Assembly: GCA_016845065.1 (NCBI GenBank)
Contig: JAERTG010000130.1
Coordinates: forward strand, 1-64,000
Reading direction: 5' to 3'
Origin: Fidelibacterota bacterium
GTDB taxonomy: Bacteria > Fidelibacterota > UBA8477 > JABMPR01
Length of the DNA: 64,000 nucleotides
The position numbers and the translations under genes were made by a program. The notes under the pieces were generated by a model, which worked only from the letters and a program-made list of their open reading frames with translations, was not told the origin of the DNA and did not search any database. Positions 18,110 through 27,952 of this stretch are shown here, piece after piece (within the stretch, counting starts at the first letter, position 1; each line of letters starts with the position of its first letter).

Positions 18110-20074
18110 TTACCTAATAAAAACAGCTTTCTTGACTGCCCTGAATTCGGGTGTTGTCAATTCAATTAAGTATACTCCACTATCGCTCTGATCACCTGTG
18201 GATTTAGCTCCACTCCAAACAATTGAGTAATACCCTGCTGGTTCGTTTGAGTTTACTTGACTCCAAATCACTCTACCAGATATATCATAAATGTTGATAT
18301 TGACTTTGGTGGTCTTTGGAAGTTGATACTTTATAGTTGTACTCGGGTTGAATGGATTAGGATATGCATCTGATAAGGCATAGGTGGTTGGTATATTGTT
18401 GCTTCCGGAATCAGCAATTTCTTTGCTCGAGCTTCCAAGTCTTGTACTCACAAAATTTGAATAACCTGATTCCTGTTCAGTATAATCCTCGGCTGTGATT
18501 TTGTAATATACGAAGGGATCAAATTTGTCTCCAATTTCGACGCTTCCATCGGTCCAGGTTTCCGTAGTACAATTAACTGATGCAGTATGGAACCAATTAC
18601 TTATGCCTTCTTTCTTATATATTTCATAGGATTCTAGATCAGGTTCAATATTGGCATTCCAAGTGAGTATAGGATTCTGCCCCTGAGTTCCCGATAATCT
18701 TAGGTTTACAGGTGCAGATGGCGGTGCAAGAGTATAAAATGCATTTATACGACCGTGCCCAAGCTCATGGTCGAATCCATTGTTGTTAACATCTTCCGAG
18801 GCTTTTTCTAATAGCGTACGAATCTCTGTGGCAGTAAGATTGGGAAATCTCTCCCACGCAAGAGCGGCAAGACCTGAAACATGGGGAGCAGCCATTGAAG
18901 TTCCAGACATGTAACCATACTCATCTTCTGGGAGTGTCGAGAAAACCTTATGTGCGATCGAATCTGATCCACCACCTGGAGCTGCAAGGGAGATCCTCTT
19001 CAGAGTTGTATCATAGTTTGAGTATGATGGTCTCTCGTCATTGTGATCTGTTGCTCCAACGGATAAAACAGATCCGTATCCAGGCCACATTTTAGAAGGT
19101 GGAAACTCTGATTGGAAATTTTTATGCGCATAAAGGGCAGGTAAAGCTACTGTATCAATTTTGTCATTACCTGCACAGTAGACTTGAAGTGCTCCACTGT
19201 CATGGGCTCCAATAACAGCTGTTTCAAGATTTTGTGCCCAGGTATAGGCATGAAAACTACCATTTATTATGAGCTCATGGCTTGAAGTGTCAGCATAATC
19301 AACAGCATAATTGATGGCATTGGTAGCAGCTCCAGATGATATGTATCCCCAACCATCAATTGCCTTTATAATAAGTACTTGACCACTCCAAATAATACCT
19401 GCAATCCCAGTTGAATTGTTCGTTTCAGCGGCAATTATTCCAGCCACGTGGGTACCATGACCTCTGTAATCGTCTATATATGACTCACCGTCCGCATATA
19501 CAGGACCTATAAGAATTTTTTCTGAGTCATCCAGATCTTCATGTGTTAGAGTAGAATTATCAGGTTCACAGGGTATCCCTGAATCAATAATCGCGACCAG
19601 CACACCGTCTGCATCTGTCTCATAATCCCATGCTTCAGGGAGATCTATATCCGCGTCGTTCGTCCCATTTGAAGGTGCTTGTCCAGTATTTCTTAAAGGC
19701 CATTGGTACAAACTATCTGCATAAAATTCATCATTTGGGTTTGTAGAAGCAACTTCATAAACGAAATTTGGTTCTGCAAATTTAACGGCCTAATGATTCT
19801 CTACTGTATCGATATAATCGAATGTGTTAAGTTTTGAGGATATTTCGATCACGCCAAGACCCATACTCAGGAATTCAATGATAATGTCCGCCTCAAGGCT
19901 GTCTAAATATCCTTCAATATCATCTACGGTTTTCCCATCCTCTAGACCGATACAGATCTGGTTATCATAATAGCTAACCGTTTCCCCATTCCAAGTACCA
20001 GTTTCAATAGTGCCTGCTACAAGAGATTATGCTAATAGCCAAAAGACTGTTAAAATGATATGCTTTTTCCACAT
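18110..20074 (-). pseudogene. Subtilisin-like secreted protease with T9SS-type C-terminal domain; two in-frame stops near the 5' end
   Basis: MWKKHIILTVFWLLA*SLVAGTIETGTWNGETVSYY...DTVENH*AVKFAEPNFVYEV...MYQWPLRNTGQ is one continuous frame with TAA at 20027-20029 and TAG at 19790-19792. Triad motifs IDSG, GHGTHVAG and GTSMAAPHVSG intact. C-terminus YPNPFNPSTTIKYQLP...VYLIELTTPEFRAVKKAVFIR. Confidence 0.85.
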
Positions 20075-20149
20075 GTGAGACCCCCTCTATGAATTTGATT
20101 TGTTATTCTATTATGGCTTGCTGTTTTCCCAACATTTCCTCCTTTCGCG

Positions 20150-21493
20150 TTACCTAACAAGCATGTATTTGCTCACCAAAGTGGATTCCTGATTCCCTGC
20201 TTTGATGAAATAGATTCCTGATGGAAGTTCAAAAATATTATAATAAATATCTACTAAAGGAAAAACATTCTGTCCAACCTGTACCTCAATCGTTCGATCG
20301 CTAAGTTTTCTACCCAATATGTCATAAAACTCAATTGTCAACAAATCTCGCCCAAGGCTATAATAAGAGAGTGAACCTGATGGATTCGTAGGATTTGGAA
20401 ATACCATCAATTGCAGTTTGATATTTCCATATGATGGATTATATGCTTCCACAGAAACAGTATTTAGATCTAACGAAAAGAGCCCTGACCAGTATGCTCC
20501 TGCAAACAATCTGTTGTTTACAGAATCATACGTTAGACGATCAAGCCCATAAGATATTTCACCAATATTAAATGTATAATCGGACCAAGATTCGCCAAAG
20601 TCATTACTGAAAAAGATGCTGTCATTGGTTGCCAAGTAAAGGTGATTTGAATTGCTGGAGTCTAAAATGATTTCTCTTGCCATGACAGAGGGAAGGTGGT
20701 CATTCCATGATTCCCAAGAATCGCCATAGTCGTTAGAAAGGTAGGCGCCTGTACCTATTGAAGATATTAATATCCGACCCGGATTGTCAGGAAACAGTAT
20801 TATCGAGGAGATGGATTCGTCTTCGCCACAACATCCAGTAGTTTCTGACCAGGTTTCTCCCCAATCATAGCTTCTATATATTCTGGGGAGCCACCCGGCC
20901 GTATAATATATTGCATTTGTGTTAACGGGGTGCTGTCGAACAAATATCACATCACCAATGTATCCAGGATGGGCATCACTCCATGTAAGCCCACCATTGA
21001 TTGTTCTCCAAATATGGCCAGCACCGAACGCAATTGTTCCAGCAAACATGGTATCTGGAGAAACAGAATCGATTTCTATGTTAAATACCGACCTATCATC
21101 CCAAAGTCTAATTCCTTCATCAATCCATGTGGTATCGTGTTCGGTTCCATTCCTTACTACTTTCAACACTCCAGCCCGTGTAGAATTTTGGGACCCACAG
21201 GTTAAGAGGAGAGTGTCTGGGCTTGAAGGGTGAAATTCAATTTCACCTATAGACAAATCCTGAAACAGGGTATCAAGAGTATTACCATAGTCATAGCTGA
21301 CCATGAGAGCACCACGGCGCTGGTGGCCAAAATTAGAAGTTGTACCTATGTATAAAATTTGGCTTGAATCAGGATGAAATGCTATGTCCCCGTACTCAAC
21401 AACGTCCCACTGAATCCATTCCTGGCCTATTACAGTCAGTGGATAAATCGCACAGAGAAACAAGTTCAGCCCGAATATATATCGCAATTTCAT
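20150..21493 (-). CDS. BNR/sortilin-like beta-propeller secreted protein with T9SS-type C-terminus
   Basis: Signal peptide; repeated SYDWGETWSETT, SNDYGDSWESW, SNDFGESWSDY (Asp-box-like) motifs; FPNPTNPSGSLSYYSLG...GIYFIKA...YMLVR C-terminus. Confidence 0.75.
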   Translation of the reverse strand: MKLRYIFGLNLFLCAIYPLTVIGQEWIQWDVVEYGDIAFHPDSSQILYIGTTSNFGHQRRGALMVSYDYGNTLDTLFQDLSIGEIEFHPSSPDTLLLTCGSQNSTRAGVLKVVRNGTEHDTTWIDEGIRLWDDRSVFNIEIDSVSPDTMFAGTIAFGAGHIWRTINGGLTWSDAHPGYIGDVIFVRQHPVNTNAIYYTAGWLPRIYRSYDWGETWSETTGCCGEDESISSIILFPDNPGRILISSIGTGAYLSNDYGDSWESWNDHLPSVMAREIILDSSNSNHLYLATNDSIFFSNDFGESWSDYTFNIGEISYGLDRLTYDSVNNRLFAGAYWSGLFSLDLNTVSVEAYNPSYGNIKLQLMVFPNPTNPSGSLSYYSLGRDLLTIEFYDILGRKLSDRTIEVQVGQNVFPLVDIYYNIFELPSGIYFIKAGNQESTLVSKYMLVR

Positions 21494-21759
21494 AATTGTT
21501 TACCCCCATGGTAAAACAATGATATAATATTGAGCGGTTGTTTATTATTGTCAACTAAATAAATTCCCCGAACTGCACTAATTAGAGAAAAAGCTAAATA
21601 TCAAATATGAAACGAGATTTCATTTTTTTGCGTATTGTTCAGGATTTGTCTGCGGGTGCCGTGTGCATTTTCAAGTTTATCAGGCAATTAGTGCAGTTCT
21701 CGTCTCCCAATTAGTGCGTCTTCTCTCACCGACAATTCAAAATGGTTTTTCTCATGTAA

Positions 21760-21790
21760 CAAAAAAAGACTGCCCAGTGGACAGTCTTTT
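21760..21790 (-). terminator. Rho-independent terminator
   Basis: AAAAAAAGACTGCCCAGTGGACAGTCTTTT. Confidence 0.85.
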
Positions 21791-21830
21791 AAATCTTCGG
21801 ATAAGGTAGGTAAATGGGAGAAATTCCTTC

Positions 21831-23848
21831 TTACCGAATATATACAGCCTTCTTTACTGACCTGAATTTAGGGGTTGTAAATTCGATCAAATAAACTCCA
21901 CTTTGAGTTTGAGCACCTGTGGATGTCTCTCCACTCCATACTATTGAATAGTATCCTGCTGGTTCAAGAGAGTTATCGCGGCTCCATATTACTCTACCTG
22001 ATATGTCGTAGATATTAATATTGACTATAGTACTCTTGGGAAGCTGATATCTGATAGTAGTACTCGGATTGAAAGGATTTGGGTATACTTCAGATAAATC
22101 GTATGTAGTCGGCAAATTGTTGCTCTCAGGATCAGATTCAGCAATTTCTTTACTTGTGCTCCCAAGTCTTGTACTTACCGTCCACGAATACGGTGATTTC
22201 TGTTCAGTATAATCAGAGGCATTAATTTTGTAATATACAAAAGGATCAAATTTGTCTCCGATTTCGACACTTCCATCCGTCCAAGTTGTTGTGGTACTAT
22301 TAACATACCCAGTAAGAAACCAATTACCCGCTCCTTCTTTTTTATAAATATTATAGCGGTCTAAGTCTGGTTCATCATTTGCATCCCAATCCAGCTGCGG
22401 ATGCTGACCTTGACTACCAGTTAGACTGAGATTTGCTGGAGCAGCTGGTGGAGCCAACGCTGTATGTGCATTGATTCTTCCATAGCCAGATTTTGGATCA
22501 ACACCTGCGCTCTCAATATCATCAGCTGATTTCTCGAGCACCACTGCTACCTCTTGTGCCGTTAATGATGGGAATCGTGATCTGATCAAACCTGCAAGTC
22601 CAGCAACGTGAGGGGAAGCCATTGATGTTCCAGAACAAAATCCGTAATAAGTATTTGTTTGAGGGATAAATTGACCTGGATATAATGTTGAATAAATATC
22701 ACTCGTATCTCTAGTTGAATAATCTCCGTCCATATTCTGCCCCCCGGGCGCTGAAACACGTATATGGTTTTCCCCAGCATCATAAGAGGAAAAGGAGGCG
22801 ATAGCATCATTCTTAGTTGTTGCTCCGACCGAAACAACGTTGCTGAACCCAGTTTGAGACGAATCAGGATTATTTGCATAATAAAATTTCGCTGGATATG
22901 TAACACCCCCTTGGTTCCCCGCAGCGCAAACCACTAGTACATCATTATCATAAGCGTAATCTATTGCAACCTCTAATGTTGAGTTCCATGCACTTCCCGC
23001 ACCGCTACAAATTGTTATTACATCTGCAGAACTATCGACGGCGGCTATAATCCCCCGAGCCATGTCATCCGATTGTGGATACGTATGATACGTTTTTATT
23101 ACTAATATTTTACAGCCCCAAGCTACTCCAGCTATTCCATAACTATTATTAGTCTCCGCTCCAAGTATGCCAGCGATATGTGTACCGTGTCCGAGGACAT
23201 CATGCATTGTAGTAACAGGATCCATTCGATCATCTATAGCAAAAACGGGTCCTATGATAAATTTATTAGCATCATTCAAATCATTGTGTAAAAGTGTCTG
23301 AGTAACATCGTTATAGGGGATGCCAGTATCTAGGATCGCGACCAGAACATCTGAATCCCCCGTTTCATAATCCCATGCCTCAGGTGCATCAATATCCGCA
23401 TCAGTAGTTCCACTTGGGGGTGATTGACCAGTATTGTGGAGTGCCCATTGATATGCAAATGTCGCAGGAGAGGTACCTGCATAATATGGATCGTTTGGGT
23501 GGGTTGTGAAGAGTGTACAGGCAAAGCTCGGTTCTGCATATCTGAACTCTGAATAAGAATTCAGTGAATCCAGCACTTCAAGCAAATCCGATTCTGAATC
23601 CTTTTTAAATTTACCAAAATTTAATTCGTTAAAAGTATATATAGTGTCCAGATTGTGCGCATTAAGGCGTGCTGTAACACTATCTTCATTCGCGGCTTCT
23701 TCAACCCCTAGAACAATGAAATCATTGTAGATATTAACTGAGTCACCACTCCATAATTCTTTAGTTATGGGATTTGATCCTCTAAGTCCGTGAGGGAGTG
23801 TTACAACACTCCTAAATATATCACCGACAATAAGAAATGTCTTCTCAT
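21831..23848 (-). pseudogene. Subtilisin-like secreted protease with T9SS-type C-terminal domain; frameshift at the signal peptide junction
   Basis: ATG at 23848 gives signal-like MRRHFLLSVIYLGVL then TAA; an adjacent frame continues IFRSVVTLPHGLRGSNPITKELWSGDSVNIYNDFIVLGVEEAANEDSVTARLNAHNLDTIYTF... into the protease ORF. Triad motifs LDTG, GHGTHIAG, GTSMASPHVAG intact; span is 2018 bp (not a multiple of 3). Confidence 0.8.
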
Positions 23849-23870
23849 TTTGATCCCCCTTCTTTTGTGG

Positions 23871-25193
23871 TTAACGCAATAAAATTGCTTTGCGAGTTTT
23901 GACTTCCTTTTCGGAGTGTATCCGAACGAAAATAATTTGACTCATAAACTCCTTATCTCTAAAAAGTATATCTCGAAGTTGTATATGCTGCTCATGTAGT
24001 GTTTCCGAAAACCCGTTTATCTCGCCTATTCTTCTACCTTTCACATCATAAACTTCAACTTTATATCGGCCCAGAAGCCCATTAAGTTTTATGGTGAGAG
24101 ATTCGTTAAATGGATTTGGGTAAAGCAGAATGAGTTCAAGGTCAGAGGACTGGTAACCATTATTCATTATATCTACCGCGTTTAAATCGTAGGAATATAG
24201 ACCTTGCTCAGTATGGCAGTACAATTGGGTGCCTGATTGATTATAGACTATAAACCTTACACTAGGAACCAATTGTTCACTATTTATCGGCTGCCAAGTA
24301 CTACCATTATTATTACTCAAGAAAATTCCATTTATAGTAAATACTATTACTTCACCAGGTCTCTCAATATGGGTAACAATACCTTTAACATATTCACCAA
24401 GGAGCTCTCCGCCCACCTCCTGCCATGTTTCACCAGCATCCATGGATTTTAATAGTCCATGGGATAGCTGGGCGGCGAAAACGATATTTGTATCATGAGG
24501 GTTAACTTCAACATCAGCACCACCACCACCCCATTCTGAGTTATAGGATAAAGCCCAAGATGCACCACCATTTACAGACTTGTGTACTCTCCCATCAGTT
24601 GGGGCTGATACAAACAAGGTATTAGTATTGTACATATTCAAAGATATAGATCTTATACTCACACCTTGTAGATAAATATATTCATCCTCTACAATATTTG
24701 TCCATGACTCCCCCCAATTCGTTGATTTCCACATAGTACTCCCGTACACACCAGCTCCCCCTGCGTACATCGTGCCTGGATGCATTGGGTCAATTGCGAT
24801 TACTTCAACCCAAGTTTCCCAATCGAGAAATATCCCTGAATCGCAATAAGTCCATTCTCGTCCTCCATCCATACTTTTAATTATGCCTGGTATAGTTCCA
24901 TTAATAGCAGAAAGTGCCACGTAAATAGTATTTACATCTAGTGGATCAACTGCGATTGAGGTTACACTTATACCCGTAAGGAGGGTATCTATCTCATCGG
25001 TTTCGACATTCCAATGGTACAAAGATCCATATATATTTGGGAAGCTAGCGGTCGTTCCGAAGTAGAGTGATTCATCTTGATGAGCGAATTTAACATCTCT
25101 TATATTTTCTTCGAATGGTAATACTAATTCCCACTCTTGGCAAAAGAGATTAGGCTGTATAAATAGGATTAAAAATATTAGGCTTCTTTTCAT
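23871..25193 (-). CDS. BNR/sortilin-like beta-propeller secreted protein with T9SS-type C-terminus
   Basis: Signal peptide MKRSLIFLILFIQPNLFC; MDGGREW, STNWGESW, VNGGASW, MDAGETW, NNNGSTW repeats; LYPNPFNESLTIKLNG C-terminal region. Confidence 0.75.
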   Translation of the reverse strand: MKRSLIFLILFIQPNLFCQEWELVLPFEENIRDVKFAHQDESLYFGTTASFPNIYGSLYHWNVETDEIDTLLTGISVTSIAVDPLDVNTIYVALSAINGTIPGIIKSMDGGREWTYCDSGIFLDWETWVEVIAIDPMHPGTMYAGGAGVYGSTMWKSTNWGESWTNIVEDEYIYLQGVSIRSISLNMYNTNTLFVSAPTDGRVHKSVNGGASWALSYNSEWGGGGADVEVNPHDTNIVFAAQLSHGLLKSMDAGETWQEVGGELLGEYVKGIVTHIERPGEVIVFTINGIFLSNNNGSTWQPINSEQLVPSVRFIVYNQSGTQLYCHTEQGLYSYDLNAVDIMNNGYQSSDLELILLYPNPFNESLTIKLNGLLGRYKVEVYDVKGRRIGEINGFSETLHEQHIQLRDILFRDKEFMSQIIFVRIHSEKEVKTRKAILLR

Positions 25194-25452
25194 AATCCCC
25201 ACCATCGTTAATCTGATTATAATATATACTTTGAACAAGTTCTTTTATGGTATTGACCATATCAAGCTGCACTAATTAGAGAAACGGCTAAAAATCAAAA
25301 ATGAAACGAGATTCCATTTTTTTGCATTTTGTTCAGGATTTGTTCGCCAGCGTCAGGCGCGGATTCAAGTTAATCAGGCCTTTAGGCCGGTTCTCCGCCG
25401 CCGATTAGGGTATCTTCTTTCGACAGACCATCAAAATGGTTACCTCAGATAA

Positions 25453-25483
25453 CAAAAAAGGGCTGCCCAATGGACAGCCCTTT
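25453..25483 (-). terminator. Rho-independent terminator downstream of rplS
   Basis: AAAAAAGGGCTGCCCAATGGACAGCCCTTT. Confidence 0.85.
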
Positions 25484-25505
25484 GAATGTTTGAAAAGAAA
25501 GAATC

Positions 25506-25853
25506 CTAGAAATCGCGTGCTTCTTTGATTCTAGCTTTTTTCCCACGCAATTTGCGAAGATAGTATAGTTTGGCGCGACGCACTTTACCGCGACGCAATA
25601 CTTTCACACCTGCAACAGTGGGCGCATGAAGAGGAAAAATTCTCTCAACACCAACACCATTTGAAATTTTTCTAACTGTAAATGTAGCAGTGATGCCTTT
25701 CCCAGTCCGGGCGATAACATTACCCTCGTAGACCTGAATTCTTTCTTTCTGGCCTTCGATAACTTTTACATCTACTGATACAGTATCACCTGGTTTGAAA
25801 TCAGGCAAATCTGTTTTTAGCTGCCCGGCAACCAGGTTATCTACTTTGTTCAT
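25506..25853 (-). CDS. rplS: 50S ribosomal protein L19
   Basis: [56 protein letters not shown]. Confidence 0.97.
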   Translation of the reverse strand: MNKVDNLVAGQLKTDLPDFKPGDTVSVDVKVIEGQKERIQVYEGNVIARTGKGITATFTVRKISNGVGVERIFPLHAPTVAGVKVLRRGKVRRAKLYYLRKLRGKKARIKEARDF

Positions 25854-26556
25854 TACTTTCCTCCAGTCCTCTCATATATCTATCGAACAAGTCTGGGCGT
25901 TTAACTTTTGTCCGCTCTAGACGTTGCTGTTCTCTCCAATTTTCAATCTGTGCGTGATGCCCAGAGAGCAGCACGTCGGGTACTTTATTTCCCCGGTACT
26001 CAGCGGGGCGGGTATAATACGGTGCGTCCAATAATCCAACAGGAAAAGTGTCCGATTTTGTAGATTCATCATCACTGACTGCACCTGGAAGCAATCGAAC
26101 CATGGCATCTATGACAGCAAAGGCTGCAATTTCACCACCTGAGAGCACAAAATCTCCCAGACTGATTTCTTCATCGATAAGCTCATCTCTCACTCTCTGA
26201 TCGATACCCTTGTATCTACCACAGAGCAATACAATGTGGGGTGTCTCAACCAATCTTTCAGCATCATCCTGCTGAAATGGTTTTCCCTGAGGTGTGAGGA
26301 AGATGCGATGGCCAGTATTTTTGCGATACTCAGCCACAGCTTCAAATGCTCTGAACAGGGGGTCAGGTTTAATAATCATCCCGGCTCCCCCCCCATAGGG
26401 CACATCATCAATGTGCTTATAGGTATCATCAGCAAAATCTCGGATATCCCAGCATTTCATTTCAGCCAGACCGCTATCGAAGGCTCTCCCTACAATACCC
26501 ATCTCGCGAAAAGCTCCAAGCGTCTCAGGAAAAGTAGTAATGACATCAATAATCAT
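25837..26556 (-). CDS. trmD: tRNA (guanine-N1)-methyltransferase
   Basis: [12 protein letters not shown]...[18 protein letters not shown]...[12 protein letters not shown]...DFVLSGGE. Confidence 0.97.
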   Translation of the reverse strand: MIIDVITTFPETLGAFREMGIVGRAFDSGLAEMKCWDIRDFADDTYKHIDDVPYGGGAGMIIKPDPLFRAFEAVAEYRKNTGHRIFLTPQGKPFQQDDAERLVETPHIVLLCGRYKGIDQRVRDELIDEEISLGDFVLSGGEIAAFAVIDAMVRLLPGAVSDDESTKSDTFPVGLLDAPYYTRPAEYRGNKVPDVLLSGHHAQIENWREQQRLERTKVKRPDLFDRYMRGLEESNEQSR

Positions 26557-27068
26557 TCTACGTCCTCAGCAGAGTTCACCTGGATTTTGCGGCTCTCTAT
26601 ATCAATTTCAACCACCCATTCTTCAACAAGTGGTACAAGTGTCTCAGAATCACTATCCTGGATCAATAAAACATCATGAGCACCAGGACTCAATACTTCT
26701 ACGACTTTACCCAGGTTATTATTATTCTCGTCAACTACATCACAATCGATGAGATCATCGATGTAATATTCATCATCACCTAAATCCGGCATATCGTCAC
26801 GCAGCGTAAATATTTCTCTGTCGCGATAACTTTCCGCTTCAGTTCGATCCGGAATTTCATTGAAACTGAGAATGGCATAATCATCATAACCCTGGCAATT
26901 GCTCAGTGTGAGTTGTTTCCATTCATTACCCGAATTAACAAAAAGCTGCTCTAGGTTTTGGAGCATGTCAAGGTCGATACTATACAGGGTCACCTTGAGT
27001 CCCCCTTTTATACCATGAGGTTTGCGAACCATGCCTATGGCGGTTCTATTCACCTCAGCTGAAATCAT
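26553..27068 (-). CDS. rimM: 16S rRNA processing protein RimM
   Basis: GMVRKPHGIKGGLKV; DLIDCDVVDENNNNLGKV; LVPLVEEWVVEIDIESRKIQV. Confidence 0.93.
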   Translation of the reverse strand: MISAEVNRTAIGMVRKPHGIKGGLKVTLYSIDLDMLQNLEQLFVNSGNEWKQLTLSNCQGYDDYAILSFNEIPDRTEAESYRDREIFTLRDDMPDLGDDEYYIDDLIDCDVVDENNNNLGKVVEVLSPGAHDVLLIQDSDSETLVPLVEEWVVEIDIESRKIQVNSAEDVE

Positions 27069-27072
27069 TACC

Positions 27073-27306
27073 TTATTCGATGATCTCAAGCATGGCGCGG
27101 TTGGTACCGGCCTTTGCTGAAATCGCAGCTAATAGCGTTCGGAAAGCTTTGGCTGTGCGGCCTTGACGACCAATCACTTTACCAATATCCTCCTTAGCTA
27201 CCCTTAGTTCGAAGATGGTCACCCGTTCGCTATCGACTTGATTAACTTCAACTTCATCAGGAGAGTCAACCAGACTTTTTGCTACAAACTCTACGAACTC
27301 TTTCAT
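27073..27306 (-). CDS. khpA: KH-domain RNA-binding protein KhpA
   Basis: MKEFVEFVAKSLVDSPDEVEV...VAKEDIGKVIGRQGRTAKAFRTLL; start set by GGAGG spacing. Confidence 0.92.
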   Translation of the reverse strand: MKEFVEFVAKSLVDSPDEVEVNQVDSERVTIFELRVAKEDIGKVIGRQGRTAKAFRTLLAAISAKAGTNRAMLEIIE

Positions 27307-27367
27307 GCTCATACCTCCGTCGGTTGTCAAATCCACCTGATCATCGGTAAGGAATTTCTTCAGCTTT

Positions 27368-27940
27368 TTAAGAATCTTGCTTCTCCGTACCTTCAGCAGG
27401 TTCTTCGACAGGTTCTTCTTCTGCGGCTACTTCTTCAACTACTTCAGCAGTTTCCTCGGTCTCTTCGACCACTTCAGCGGCTGCTTCTGCTTCTTCAGCC
27501 TTATTGGCAGCAGCTTCTGCTTCTTCGGCTTTTTTAGCAGCGTCTTCTTCATCTTGCTTTGCGGCTTCAGCGGCGGCCAGCTTGGCTGACTCTGCTGCAG
27601 CTACTTTTTTACCACGCTCATCTCGGGCAAGTTCCCATTTATGCATTTCTTTGCTAATGGTCGCTTCATCTGCTTTGCGGCTCACCAATTCATATTTGAG
27701 GGTCAGTCCGCGTCCACGCAATAAGCTAAATACAGTGTCGCTTGGTCTTGCACCCTGGTCCATCCAGTGAAACAGACGTTCTTCATTGATCACGAGTTCT
27801 GCTGGATCTGGAATCGGGTTATAATGTCCAATTTTTTCGATTGATCTTCCGTCGCGAGGGGCACGTGAATCTGCAACCACTATTCTGTAGAAGGGTTGTT
27901 TCTTTTTTCCCATCCGCTTCAGTCTGATTTTTACAGCCAA
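27368..27940 (-). CDS. rpsP: 30S ribosomal protein S16 with long Ala/Glu-rich C-terminal extension
   Basis: [42 protein letters not shown]; ~100-residue low-complexity tail. Confidence 0.96.
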   Translation of the reverse strand: MAVKIRLKRMGKKKQPFYRIVVADSRAPRDGRSIEKIGHYNPIPDPAELVINEERLFHWMDQGARPSDTVFSLLRGRGLTLKYELVSRKADEATISKEMHKWELARDERGKKVAAAESAKLAAAEAAKQDEEDAAKKAEEAEAAANKAEEAEAAAEVVEETEETAEVVEEVAAEEEPVEEPAEGTEKQDS

Positions 27941-27952
27941 AAGGTGTTCTCC

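Noticed and set aside
19711-20074. Selenocysteine recoding as explanation for the interrupted protease
   Set aside because: The interrupting codons are TAA and TAG, not TGA.
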